64,000 bases of DNA from positions 818,501 through 882,500 of the forward strand of contig JAGUCH010000002.1 in the NCBI GenBank assembly GCA_019096065.1, written 5' to 3'. Numbering within the stretch: the first letter of the stretch is position 1; the number at the start of each line of letters is the position of its first letter. A model generated the notes under the pieces. The model saw nothing but the letters and a program-made list of their open reading frames with translations. It had not been told where the DNA came from and ran no database searches. Made by a program: the position numbers and the translations under genes. Positions 1 through 11,745 of the stretch are shown one piece after another. The DNA comes from Paracyclopina nana (Eukaryota > Arthropoda > Copepoda > Cyclopoida > Cyclopettidae).

Positions 1-9
1 TTTTGTTAC

Positions 10-1738
10 CTCCACTGTCTCCTTGGCAAGCATCTTTGGAACCTCCTGCGCAAAGCATGTTATTTGTGACAGCAACAGCTGAATTGCCCTGATCTGCATT
101 CAGCATTTGTAAGCATTCTGTATTGGTGTATCCATCCACCAGAGCTTCCTAAAGTGTTCAAATGCACTAATGATCTTAGTTTTTGAATATGATATCAAAC
201 CTGCAGAATTTGGGAATTGTTTGTGCCAGCATAGCTCACAGTTCCCCAGCCACTAACTGTCATTTTCATGCCCTTCACATTCAAATTTGGGTTCCTGTAA
301 TTAACTTTCTTCAAAATAGTAAAGACATTTTTAACAAATATGTAGGCTGTCAATACTTACTTGAGGCATCTTGAATATTGAATTTTAGTTTTAACAACTT
401 TGATGAAAAGTCTCAAGTTAAAAAAAACTTACGTAAATAAGCAAACTGCGTTGGCTTTGTCATCAAATAAAATGGGCTGCTTCAATTTGATGATGGCAAA
501 ATCATTGTCCATGTTTTTGTTGTTGAAATCTGGATGCGTTTCCATGCTCTCCACCTCATAATATCTGAAACAAGAATTTCAAGTGCCTCAAGAACTTTTC
601 TCAAGATACCATTGACGTCACACAATGGAAAACATGGATGAAGATATGCCTTTGTATCAATGAAACAAAGGCAACTTTTTGACTTTAAAATTGAAATAAA
701 CAAAAAATCATACCTTGTATAGTCTTGGCTATTCTGCAAGTCATACTCTGATACCATGATGGCCAAAGGGTATTTGGTCTTGAGGAAAAAGGCCACACAA
801 TGGCCAGCTGTCAAAATGGTGGAAGGCCCAATTATACTTCCACCACAGAGAGGCTTTTGTCTGGATTTCTCATCTTTGGGGTCATATGCTCTGACAAGGC
901 CAACTTGCCATGGTATACTGTAAGGCTTGGCATTGATGCCATTGATGATCCTGGTATCTTCCAAATCTATGCCACATCTACAGGCATCAACAACAGCTGG
1001 TGTGACTGCAGTTGGAAAATAGCTGTTGAAATGTATTTTCAATTTTTGGAATTTTTACCTTCTTGTTTCAAGTAGACAGTTGCATTGAAGCCCTGGTTTG
1101 CAAATCCTTGCAAATGGGTGTGCAAAATTCTGAATGACCACCAGCCATTCCTGGCTGGAAAAATGATCTTCTTGTTGGACTCATCCCCACAAAAGTCATT
1201 GGGCCAACTGCAATAACACAACTAGAGCATTTCTTCTCTAAGCAAGATTCAGCTTACATTTTGTACTGGTTGTGATCAACCAAGCTGACAAAAGCATTAG
1301 TGCAAGTCTTCTTGTTTGGGTCCCTGGTGCCAACATTGAAGACATCAATGTCAAACACAACCTCTTCATTTGGAGGCACATCAAAGTCAAAGTAGCACCT
1401 AATCAAAGGCAATTAATTTGGGTCCACTGTACTGTGTTTGTTTGCTTGTTGCGGTGAGGCGCCACGTGGCTTTGTTTACATTTTGAAACTACTCACCATT
1501 TGTCATTGGCTTGTGGTTGAAAAGGGAAATTTTTGGAGGCCACCAAAAGAGCATTTTCATAATACACTTGGGTGAGAGCTGCTTTCATCTGGCAATCCAG
1601 CTTTGTCAGAACTCTGCACACATCCAAAGCCTCAGATAGGCCTATTATGGCCACCAACAAAAACTGCAAAGCATGCTTGAATAGTTACTAAAATTCCAAG
1701 AAAAAAAGCCTTGGTTTCTTTACCTTCAGCATCAACAT
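10..1738 (-). CDS. Secreted CUB-domain trypsin-like serine protease (partial, 3' end outside window)
   Basis: Exons on the minus strand, in order: 1724-1738, 1497-1663, 1258-1398, 1059-1207, 714-1005, 433-564, 201-294, 10-148; all junctions are GT-AG and keep one frame. The first two exons encode a signal peptide (MLMLKFLLVAIIGLSEA). Exons 2-4 encode a Cys-containing, beta-rich region that fits a CUB domain (pairs around VCRVL, KWCYF, KTCTN, DFCGD). The protease begins at the activation site R-IINGINAKPYSIPWQVGL. The triad is visible: His in TAGHC (exon 5), Asp in MDNDFAIIKL (exon 6), Ser in ACQGDSGG (exon 9 end). SGWG is in the 201-294 exon. Asp six residues before the Ser predicts cleavage after Lys/Arg. 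The layout is that of arthropod haemolymph or digestive CUB proteases; substrate unknown. The donor at 8-9 shows that the gene continues beyond the window. Confidence 0.9.
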
Positions 1739-2164
1739 GATTGACTGACTGTAGCTTAGGCTGTATTCTAGTGTATTTATATGAGTAAGGCCTAGCCTGC
1801 ATAATTAGGAAACGTGTGGCTTATTTACCAGCATTTTATTCATATGTGTGACATTGATAATGATCTGAAGTAGAGTAACCTTCATAGTATTTGGGTTAAT
1901 GTGCCAAGTGCACTTTTCATACCCTTTGGGGACACATTACATAAAGCCACATTTTCTCTTTGAATCTACAAATCTTTGAATTAGATCAGACAGAAAAAAA
2001 GCATCCAGAAGGCAGATTTCATCAGTGTTGCATAAGTCATGTTTCAAAAATGAACTACTGCTAAAACTTGCACCTTAAAGTATTTTTAGTGGGTCATAAT
2101 TATGCATTCTTGAAACTTGATCACTCTTTTAAAGCCTTGCTGCTATCATCTCAGTTATGTTTTG
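1739..2164. other. Intergenic region between divergent genes
   Basis: This 426-bp stretch separates the start codons of two divergent genes and probably holds both promoters. Apart from the minus-strand TATA box near 1777 I see no recognisable site. Confidence 0.5.
1774..1781 (-). promoter_or_regulatory. TATA box of the CUB/trypsin gene
   Basis: The minus strand reads TATAAATA about 36 nt upstream of the ATG at 1738. This predicts a very short 5' UTR. Position and sequence are the only evidence. Confidence 0.5.
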
Positions 2165-4741
2165 ATGATGGAGCCAAGAGTGGGTAAAAATAGTTCAGAA
2201 ACCAAAGCAACTAATGGCAGCAAAAAGGCCACTTCCAATAATAATGGAAGGAGATTTTTGCAAGCCCTTAAAAAAACACTCTCACGGTATAATTAGCAAA
2301 ATGTTCTTAACAAACAATTTCTGTTAGGTAAATTAACATCCATCTTCTAATTAGCCTTTTATAAAAGCGTCTAATAGTAATTGGAGTTAATTTTCTGCTT
2401 AAGTACACCCTTGTTTTTGCTAATCTTAAAGTTGAAATTTAGCATTTAATTAGCATTTTAATTTATAATATTTTATAAGGTTTTCATTAATTACATTTTT
2501 TAGCAATTCTTCTGGCGGTTCATCGACACAAACTTCCAATTCAAGCTCATTTGAAAGCGCTTTACAATCTCGCCCTTTAAGTATGGACACTGAAGAAGAA
2601 GAGGTGGATGAGAGACCGGCAATTGCCCCAATCCCAACTGTGACATCAGCTGAATTACCCAGTTTGCTCTACAAATGTCCAGCTTTGAATTGCTCTAGGT
2701 CCTTGACTAGATTGGAAATCATTGATCACTTGCAAGATCAGCATGCTGTGGTCTTTTCCGATCTGCCAAATTCACACCAAAACATTGTGGACTTGGGCAC
2801 CGAGTCGGTTTTTTTCAGGCCCAGTTCCGCTGCGTGGACTCCAACCTTACTAGCATTTGATGAGCAAGAATTCTACTTTGAAACATTTCGAGATTCAAAC
2901 GGACATTGGTAAGAATGAGCATTCATTAAAATTGGTTAGTTCTAAGTTACATGAGGGAAAAATCGCGTACTGGAAGGGTCATAACAAAGAGCGCGCACGC
3001 TCAATTGCACGCGCGACAGCTGACTTAAGAGTTGTTGGCTGTACTTCACCGCAAAATATGTTGGAAATGAGTTTCTATACCTTACAAGAAGCCTTTTAAG
3101 ACAAGGAAGCAAATTGAATTGACATTAATAGAATGGTAGGTTGGGGATTAATGCAATAGTTTGAGGCCTTCAATAGACCACAGCTCGATATTGAACGAAA
3201 AGGCCACAATCAAAGCTTCCTTATGCTTAAAAAGTTCAATAGCTTGAGACTTCTGAATTGAAAATAGAACAATGCAATATTTAAAATGACAATTTTGTAA
3301 AAGAGCTCATTTATTTCACTGTGACAGTTTTGGATTCATGTTGCTGTGACACTCTTATGTCACTGTGACACTGTTATGTCACTTTGACACTGTTATGTCA
3401 CTTTGACACTTTTTTGTCACTGTGACACTTTTATGTCACTGTGACACTTTTTTATCACTGTGACACTTTTTTGTCACTGTGACACTGTTATGTCACTGTG
3501 ACACTGTAATGTCACTGTAACACTGTTATTTAGGTAGCTGTGACACTTTTACATTACAGTAACACTTTTACATTACAGTAACACTTTTACATTACAGTAA
3601 CACTTTTACATTACAGTAACACTTTTACATTACAGTAACACTTTTACATTACAGTAACACTTTTATGCTGATGTGACACTGTTATGTTGCTGTTACACAA
3701 TTAAATTATGATACTTCGTTGCTGTTATGTCATTGTGACACTTTTATGTCACTTTGACACTTTTTTGTCACTGTGACACTTTTATGTCACTGTGACGCTT
3801 TTATGTCACTGTGACGCTTTTATGTCACTGTGACACTTATATGTCACTGTGACACTTATATGTCACTGTGACACTTATATGTCACTGTGACACTTATATG
3901 TCACTGTGACTCTTATATGTCACTGTGACACTTATATGTCACTGTGACACTTACATGTCACTGTGACACCGTTATGTAGCTTTTACACTTTTATGTCACT
4001 TTGACACTTATATGTCACTTTGACACTTTTATGACGCTTTGACACTTTTTATCTCACTATGACGTTTTGTAATTTCTAGACGCTTGCCTATTTTTACATT
4101 ATACACTTTACAGTATTTTTCAAAATTGCCTTTTTTGTGCAATTGTAAAAGTAGACTTCAATTGGACTTTCTCTGCTGAAGAGAAGGAAAAGATCATTGA
4201 CAAAATTGCGTTCTAAAATGAGTTTTTGATGGAAAGCTTTGTTTCAACGATGCTTGAAAAATAGCAGGATAAGCGGATTTGCTCTATATATTTAGGTATA
4301 TGTGGGTTTACCATTGTGGCAGCAATCCAACAGACCAATATTTGAGCCGAATTGAAGTGTTTAAGAGCAAAGCTCATGCCTTGAGCTATACAGGGCCCAT
4401 ATTAAGCCTCCAGCTTTCTAAAACGAAGGTAACTACCGAGTACCAACAAAAAAGGAAATTACTAATACAAAAGAAAAAAATATGCTAGCTTTAATTTTTG
4501 AAATGCTGATTAAAAAGCCAATCATTAAATTATTCACATTATTATTTATAATTATATAATTATTTATAATAAGAGACAAACAAGACCATTAAATAATAAC
4601 ATAAAGTATTTTTTTTAGGTGATACAAATTGGTTGTTGTTTGACGTTTTGCGACAATTTTGCGCGCAATTTGATGCAAGAGCTACCAGATGGGTCCTCTG
4701 GAATCGCCTACTCTGTATTTATTGACAAAAAGAAGCCATAG
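2165..4741 (+). CDS. Zinc-motif protein with SIAH/DUF4729-like C-terminal half
   Basis: Exons 2165-2286, 2504-2908, 4296-4428 and 4619-4741 join in frame (783 nt, 260 aa). The N-terminal 90 residues are Ser/Asn/Glu-rich and look disordered. A C-x4-C-x11-H-x4-H motif follows (CPALNC...H...H, about residues 108-128). The C-terminal part (W-Y-M-W-V-Y-H-C-G then a YLSRIEVF strand) resembles the substrate-binding fold of SIAH proteins and the arthropod DUF4729 family; this is recognition from memory and is uncertain. The first in-frame ATG pair (2165, 2168) was taken as start because upstream sequence is AT-rich and non-coding. Intron 2 is filled by a 19-bp minisatellite. The gene converges on the coiled-coil gene, with only 42 bp between the two stop codons. 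Function not known. Confidence 0.72.
3320..4070. repeat. 19-bp minisatellite (TTATGTCACTGTGACACTT type)
   Basis: About 40 imperfect 19-bp units inside intron 2 of the zinc-motif gene. Most contain the palindrome TGTCACTGTGACA. An inner block (about 3540-3665) uses a variant with ACATTACAGTAACAC. Some units near 3840-3960 are nearly identical to each other. Confidence 0.9.
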
Positions 4742-4783
4742 TACAAAAATGCAAAAAAAATGTACAGCTGTAGTTAAAAACTC

Positions 4784-7700
4784 TTAAAAAATTTCCATGT
4801 AGTCCAAAAACTTGTCAAATGGCATGGCGTCAGTGGTGGCTCGCGGCTTTTTCTCCACTACTTCTTCATCTTTGCCAATGGATTCAACTTCATCTTCAGA
4901 GTCAAGAGATTTCAAGTCATCCTGGATGGTCAGCTGATCATCCAGGATCGGCTCTTCAAGCACTTCCTCTTCTTTCTCAAGGAAGTCTGGCAAAGAGTCA
5001 ATTTTGAGGCTCTCATAAATCATTCCGCCCTCTTCGATCCATTCTTTGGTCACAGTTTTCACCCTGCCATCCATGACAATCAAATCTGGCTGTTTTTGAA
5101 GGATTTTGCTCGAAAAGTCACTGATTTGGTCCATAGTTTTCATGAGTGAGCTTCGCTTGCTGTCTAGCTGTGCCAAATCCTTTTGGCAGTCAGCTGAGAT
5201 GATTTGAGGCTTGGCCTTTTCTTCGGCCTTTTTCAAACTTTGGTAGAATCGTTGCTTTCTCTTTTCTATCAATTGTTCCCTTCGGAGTCTTTCTTTTTCC
5301 AACTCATCTTGGTGAGCTTTCCTTTTTTCCAAAGCTTCCTCTTTCTCCTTGGCTTCAATCATCTCAGCTTCTTTCCTCTTTTGCTCAGCACAAGGACACT
5401 GCAACATCAAAATTGACTTATTTACCAAGAGAAGAGCTATCAATTTTTGGTAGAAACCGAGTGTGACTTTTCACGCACGAGCCCAAGCGAGGAAGGTATT
5501 TTCACGTAAGAAGCAAAACTGAATTTTACCATGGGGAAATCGTTTTGCCCGGTTTCAATTGGCGAAAATCAGAGAAGTAAGGAGCCTTAACTTGACTTTT
5601 CAGCTTAGGAAGATCACAGCCAGCCCGTGAGCTGACTTAACCAGTCTACGTAAAGGACTATGCTTACATTCCTTATAAAAAGCGGGCTTACAATATCTAT
5701 TTGTATGCTGTACCGTAATTTAAAATGTGGCTGCTAAATAACTGAACAAGGTATTTAGAATGTTGAAACCTAGGGAATGTTTTTCAACTCGAGCCTGCGG
5801 GGTACATTTTGGCGTGGGCAAGCTGAGATTCATATTGAAATTGAAGGCTTTTGAAAGCCAATAGTCCATGTCGTCAAAGGTAAACAGCGCCCCCTATTGT
5901 GAAAATAGAGCTAGTATCAACGCAGCGGCGTAGCAATGGGAAATCACGTTTTTTGACTTTTTCTTGAAACCTATGCAGTATTTTCAAAAATGATGAAAAT
6001 AAACTCACAAGTATTTTTATCAACAGCAATTTTAGTGAAAAAATCACCTTTTGTGTATGTCATATTGACCCAAGAACTCAATATCCATCGGAACTATGTT
6101 TGTGGCAAAGAGAAGATTCTCTGAAATCAGGAACATTTTGTAAATGTCTTCAAATGATAGCTCATATTTTGGTTTTATGTTACAATATCATCAGTTTTTG
6201 TATAAAGTTGTAGGAAAAGGTGCTGCATTCAGGGGCCTAAGATCAGCGGAGGAATTTTCTGAAATGCCGGAAATGAGCTCCCTCTATAGTTTCTTACGCT
6301 CAAATGCAAGGCTTATTTCAGAGCATTTGCCAAATAGGAATTTTTTAATTGATTTTATATACTGTAATACGATTTCCTCGTGTTATAATTCAGTTTACCG
6401 ATCCGACTCAGCTCTTTTATATCACAGTCCTTTCTAAGCAATTTGGGGGATATTAAATACTTAACAGCCCTTGAATCAAATTTGAGGGATTTTAAGTAAT
6501 TTAATGCCCTCATATTCCATGGAAGTAATCCAAATTCCAAAGAAGTTGGAAAAAGAGAGGATCATCCAAGATTCGAACCTCAGACAGTTAGATTAGCATC
6601 CCAAAGCTTTAACCACTGAGCTATGGAAACATCATGAAAAGTGCATGCTATGTATAGGACTTTAACCATAATTTAAGTCAGATAAAGAAATAAAAAAAGT
6701 TAAGGAATGACCGGGGTTTGAACCCTAGACTCCTGAATCAAGAGCCTAGCACTCTAACCATTGTGCCACAGGAACACATCTGAAGAAATGGATTTTAAAA
6801 GTCTATTTAATTGCTCCCAACCCTCTGGATGCTAGCTAATGAGAGCCAGTGATATTCACATAGCAACTAAAAACCGAGCAGTATTTTCTAGGGCACGGGG
6901 CAGCCCGGTAACTTCATTAAAACACTCATAAATCGTATTACAGAATATAAAATTGTATATTCCGAGCTGGGGCACGTAAAATAGGGTCATTAAATAGCTG
7001 ACCTCGGATTTTAAAATGGAAAAACACTCGTACAATTACAGCCCTCGCAGGCTCGGGCTAGTAAAGCTGTACTCGAGTTTTCCCATTTTAAAATCCTCGC
7101 TCAGCTATTTAATGACCCTACTTTACGTGCCCCAGCTCGAAATAAATAACTATTTTAGCTTACCTTGTCAGGATGGCCATCTCCAGGAATTCCAGACAAA
7201 ACTTCAATGCAGACTCGATTTGATTGGAGCCGATAAGTTTTTTGCAGCATGTTGGCATAAGTGGCTTCCAGCTTGTCCAATTTGTCCCAGGCATCTTTCA
7301 TATTTTGCTGAATCACATCTGCTTTCTGGTTGATTTGTCTCACCAGCAAATTCACTTTCAAATCTGATTTTCCAGAGCAGATTCGCTTAAAGTGGAAATC
7401 CCCACAAGTTGTACAAGACTGAAAAATGAAAATAAAGAAAATAAAATATATGACTCAGCAAAACTACTTCCCCTAAAATTCTGTATTTTCCTTTAGTTAA
7501 AGTATGTAGGCTTCAAGGGTACTTAGATGGCCATAAATGGAATCATTGACATTAGAAATCCTCTTTATTACTTTTTCAGGGATTTTCCTTGAATAGGAAA
7601 TTTTTTTACCTGGTATTTCTGAAACTTTTTCCTCTTTGAGCTCACCACTCTTCTTTTTCTCTTTTTGCCCCCTTTCCTCTTCCATCCTTCCAATCCTTGG

Positions 7701-8104
7701 GCTCTTTTGAGTTTCCAAGCTTCCAGCTCTTTTTTGGTCAACTTTTTCCTCTTTTTGCCATGGTCAACTTTGGCCTCAATCAGGTGGTATTTATGCAATA
7801 TACCACTAATAATATTTTGCCTGATTGTCTTGCACAAATGGGACTGCGTGGTTTTTTTCTCATATCTGCCTTTCCTGGGGTCAGATGAGACCAAATTGAC
7901 ATTGAACTCATGGGGCTTTGGTACCACTTCAACTTTGGCTGAGAGGATCTCTGAGGCTACCAATTCAGTCCAACCTTTCTTGTCTTGGGTCACTCCTTCC
8001 AAAATGGGCGATCTTCCCCTTAAAATCTGGTTGGTCCTTGACAAGGTGAACAGCTTCAAAATGTCCCTGCTGGACACTGGGAGCTTGACTTGCCTTCGAT
8101 CCAT
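4784..8104 (-). CDS. Basic/coiled-coil protein with Cys-rich motif, function unknown
   Basis: Three exons: 7610-8104, 7164-7418, 4784-5398 (1365 nt, 454 aa). Start ATG 8104 opens MDRRQVKLPVSSRDILKLF. Residues about 120-165 are extremely basic (runs of K/R), a likely nuclear signal. Exon 2 starts with S-C-T-T-C-G-D-F-H and has a further Cys at I-C-S-G; exon 3 starts with C-P-C, so a small zinc site across the junction is possible. Exon 3 has a long charged helix (KRKEAEMIEAKEKEEALEKR) predicted to be a coiled coil, then an acidic tail (EEEVLEEP, DSEDEVES). I do not recognise the family; a chromatin or RNP role is only a guess from charge. Upstream in-frame sequence before the ATG exists but is probably 5' UTR. 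Confidence 0.7.
6559..6630 (-). ncRNA. tRNA-like sequence (pseudo-tRNA or SINE head)
   Basis: The minus strand reads with an A-box-like TAGCTCAGTGGTTA and a B box GGTTCGAATCT at tRNA spacing over 72 nt, followed by TTTTT, a Pol III stop. The 5' and 3' ends do not form an acceptor stem, so a functional tRNA is unlikely. It may be a degenerate tRNA gene or a tRNA-derived SINE. Confidence 0.45.
6704..6775 (-). ncRNA. tRNA-like sequence (second copy type)
   Basis: Another 72-nt unit with A box TGGCACAATGGTTAGAG and B box GGGTTCAAACCCC, followed by a run of seven T. As in the neighbour, the acceptor ends do not pair. Same orientation, 73 bp apart. The two differ in sequence, so they are not a recent duplication. 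Confidence 0.45.
6963..7139. repeat. Imperfect palindrome, MITE-like hairpin
   Basis: Arms 6963-7019 and 7083-7139 are inverted copies of 57 bp with about five mismatches. The central 60 bp is itself partly inverted (ACTCGTAC...GTACTCGAG). No coding capacity. A folded-back miniature transposon is the simplest reading. Confidence 0.8.
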
Positions 8105-8879
8105 TATCAGCCTCCAAAATGAAAATAAATAGCTTTGGGGAGACAAAAGACATTTGATTGAGTAACAAGGATGATACATAGAGCTGGAATTCAATGAATC
8201 ACTTTCATGTGTAGTGATAATGATCAATTAATTTAAGTAACTCTACCTAATATCTTTGATAAGAGGAATACATGAGAAAATAGACTTACAAAAAACAACC
8301 AAGGCACAGTGGTTCAAAATCCCTTCAGTAAAAATTGACTTTCAGAGCTCCAAATTCTGCACATTTCCGCAGCCAATTTTGATGAATAATTATTAAATGG
8401 AGTCTGATTACCCTCATAAACATAATAGATAAAAGTCATTCGATGCCAGACAAAAGTTATAGAATCCTGAAAGTAGGCAAAATTGGCTGTTCTACTGTTT
8501 TCCCTTATGAAAACTGTTTCAGACAAATTTTCATTTTAAGTACAAATTTCAATCTTTTTCTACGAATTCTCAACAATTTGAGCTATTTTCTTGACTAGGG
8601 AGGCCTCCAAAAAAAGAAGCTGAAAGTTGGTGGCAAAATGAGGATTTGGTGATAAAAACGGCGTTTTGAACCACCGTGCAAGGAAAAGTCAAGTGAGAAT
8701 CTCGTCTGGAAATCTCTACTTGATATTTCAGCTGATAATCTCTAATGAGGATAGGACTCTAGGATATTTTCTAATGAGAGACTCAACTTATCATACCTTC
8801 TGGGAAATTCTACTAGGATCCTCTACTGAACACAGACTAAGAATTTCTATTGAGAATCTTCGTCTCAGCAAAAATCTTT
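8105..8879. other. Upstream of coiled-coil gene, no feature seen
   Basis: AT-rich sequence with no supported exon; probably promoter and 5' UTR of the minus-strand gene. The 3' part grades into the 13-bp minisatellite. Confidence 0.4.
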
Positions 8880-9400
8880 GAAGTTTTCCTCTGAGAATTT
8901 CTAGTGAGAATTTCCACTGAGAATATCTACTGAGAATCTCCACTGAAAATCTCTACTTAGAATCTCTACTGAGAATCTCTACTGAGAATCTCTACTGAGA
9001 ATCTCTGCTGAGAATCTCTACTGAGAATCTCTACTGAGAATCTCTACTGAGAATCTCTACTGAGAATCTCTACTGAGAATCTCTACTGAGAATCTCTACT
9101 GAGAATATACACTAGAATATCTACTGAGAATATGTACTTAGAATATCTACTGAGAATATTTACAGAGAATCTCTATTGAGAATCTTTACTGAGAATCTCT
9201 ATTGAGAATCTCTATTGAGAATCTCTATTGAGAATCTCTATTGAGAATCTCTATTGAGAATCTCTACTGAGAATCTCTACTGAGAATATCTACAGAGAAT
9301 TTCTACTGAGAATCTCCACAAGAATATCTACTGATAATTTCCACAAGAATATCTACTGAGAATCTCTACTTATAATAGGTACATATACTGTGAATCTCTC
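8880..9400. repeat. 13-bp minisatellite (TACTGAGAATCTC)
   Basis: About 35-40 tandem 13-bp units; the middle is regular, edges decay into variants such as TATTGAGAATCTC and AGAATATCTACTG. It contains the CTGAGA core seen in the neighbouring arrays. Confidence 0.92.
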
Positions 9401-10299
9401 TTTATAATTTTTTTAGAATTCCTACTTCAGAATCCCTACTTTAGTATCTTTTCTGGGAACCTCAATTAAAGTCTTAGTTAAGTGTCTTTTTCAGCAAAGC
9501 TGAGTATTCAAAATAATTACTTCCTTGAAATAGCAACTGAGACGCTCACCTGATAAAATTACTAAGAAATGTTTGAAGAAATAACTTAGATGTAAAAATG
9601 AAATGTCACTCACAGAAATTCTTTGGACACTCTCAGGACTCCAGAGCAGAAATGAACGGCAGCAATGCGAGAAATCACGCTTTTGAAGCTAAAGTGGCAA
9701 GGCTCGAATTCAGCCAATTTTCAGCTTTAACTAAGTGAGGTTTCTCATTTCTCAATTGCGACTTAAGTCTATGTACTTTCCCAAATTATTAACAGTTTTA
9801 GCTTCTGTATTTCAGGTTGCTTGCATGTGCTGACCAGTTGCTCAAAATGAGGGCTGAGACCGAGCTAATCTCATTCGTGACAGCAATTTCGTTTTGAAGA
9901 AAGCCACTCATAGAGAAAGTGGTTTGCATGAAAACACATAAACCTAATAAGAGTCTGAGGTACCAAAAACCAAAATGGCAAAAAAACCAGAATCCGACTC
10001 TTAAAAAAAGCGTGATTTGTGTACTTTTTATCAGTAGTCCAATAGAGCAATAGAAGTGAAGTCAAGCTTTTTGTGAAACAGACTTTATATTTGCTCATGG
10101 CACAAATGCCATTTTACCTTCATGTAGACATCACTGCAACATAAAAGTATCTATGGATTTCCTGCACTTTGAAACCAGAGTGAAAAGTGCATTTTCATCT
10201 TGGCAACTTCCGCCAAAATCCTGTTGACTTTTCAAATGAACCGTGACATTTATATATAATTAGAATTGCTGATTTCTCACTCATAACATTGCAGATCAT
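9401..10299. other. Non-repetitive spacer between arrays
   Basis: No exon, RNA gene or repeat supported. A 75-codon minus-strand open frame near 9871-10098 has no recognisable features and is treated as chance. Confidence 0.4.
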
Positions 10300-11580
10300 A
10301 TTCTTTTGCTGAGACTCTACTGAGACTTAATTGAAACTCTACTAAGACTCTACTGAGACTCTGTTGTGACTCTACTGAGACTCTGTTGTGACTCTACTGA
10401 GACTCTACTGAGACTTTACTGAGACTCTACTGAGACTCTACTGAGACTTTACTGAGACTCTTCTGAGACCCTACTGAGACTCTGCTCAGTATCTACAAAG
10501 ACTCTGCTGAAGCTCTTCTAAAACTACTGAGAGTCTATTGAGACTCTACTGAGACTCTACTGAGACTCTACAGAGACTCTACAGAGACTCTACAGAGACT
10601 CTACTGAGACTCTACTGAGACTCTACTGAGACTCTACTGAGACTCTACTGAGACTCTACTGAGACTCTACTGAGACTCTACTGAGACTCTACTGAGACTC
10701 TACTGAGACTCTACTGAGACTCTACTGAGACTCTACTGAGACTCTACTGAGACTCTACTGAGACTCTACTGAGACTCTACTGAGACTCTACTGAGACTCT
10801 ACTGAGACTCTACTGAGACTCTACTGAGACTCTACTGAGACTCTACTGAGACTCTACTGAGACTCTACTGAGACTCTACTGAGACTCTACTGAGACTCTA
10901 CTGAGACTCTACTGAGACTCTACTGAGACTCTACTGAGACTCTACTGAGACTCTACTGAGACTCTACTGAGACTCTACTGAGACTCTACTGAGACTCTAC
11001 TGAGACTCTACTGAGACTCTACTGAGACTCTACTGAGACTCTACTGAGACTCTACTGAGACTCTACTGAGACTCTACTGAGACTCTACTGAGACTCTACT
11101 GAGACTCTACTGAGACTCTACTGAGACTCTACTGAGACTCTACTGAGACTCTACTGAGACTCTACTGAGACTCTACTGAGACTCTACTGAGACTCTACTG
11201 AGACTCTACTGAGACTCTACTGAGACTCTACTGAGACTCTACTGAGACTCTACTGAGACTCTACTGAGACTCTACTGAGACTCTACTGAGACTCTACTGA
11301 GACTCTACTGAGACTCTACTGAGACTCTACTGAGACTCTACTGAGACTCTACTGAGACTCTACTGAGACTCTACTGAGACTCTACTGAGACTCTACTGAG
11401 ACTCTACTGAGACTCTACTGAGACTCTACTGAGACTCTACTGAGACTCTACTGAGACTCTACTGAGACTCTACTGAGACTCTACTGAGACTCTACTGAGA
11501 CTCTACTGAGACTCTACTGAGACTCTACTGAGACTCTACTGAGACTCTTCTGAAACTCTTCTGAGATTCTACTGAAACTT
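10300..11580. repeat. 11-bp satellite array (TACTGAGACTC)
   Basis: About 110 units. From roughly 10580 to 11545 the units are essentially identical; the left 200 bp is degenerate (TTACTGAGACTC, CTCTGTTGTGA). Every frame is periodically open or closed by the repeat; it is not coding. Confidence 0.95.
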
Positions 11581-11584
11581 AACT

Positions 11585-11745
11585 TAACTGAGAATAAACT
11601 CAGTCTCTACTGAGAATATACTCAGTCTCTGCTGAGACTGCACTCAGTCTCTACTGAGACTGCACTCAGTCTCTACTGAGACTGCACTCAGTCTCTACTG
11701 AGACTGCACTCAGTCTCTACTGAGACTGCACTCAGTTCATACTGA
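11585..11745. repeat. 22-bp satellite with hairpin unit
   Basis: Roughly six or seven units of ACTCAGTCTCTACTGAGACTGC. Each has the perfect stem CAGTCTC / GAGACTG around the loop TACT. It adjoins the 11-bp array and equals two of its units in length. Confidence 0.85.

Larger units (their letters stand above)
5399..7163 (-). other. Large intron holding tRNA-like units and a palindrome
   Basis: This 1.77-kb intron of the coiled-coil gene contains no convincing exon. It carries two 72-nt tRNA-like sequences (6559-6630, 6704-6775) and a 177-bp imperfect palindrome (6963-7139), listed separately. Confidence 0.6.

Noticed and set aside
361-369. A possible 9-nt microexon in the trypsin gene
   Set aside because: It has splice-like borders and is in frame, but the flanking exons join in phase without it and give a normal protease sequence. 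An extra Cys there would be odd.
7665-8132. 155-codon plus-strand frame
   Set aside because: Antisense of the first coding exon of the coiled-coil gene, which has good splice sites and a continuous frame.
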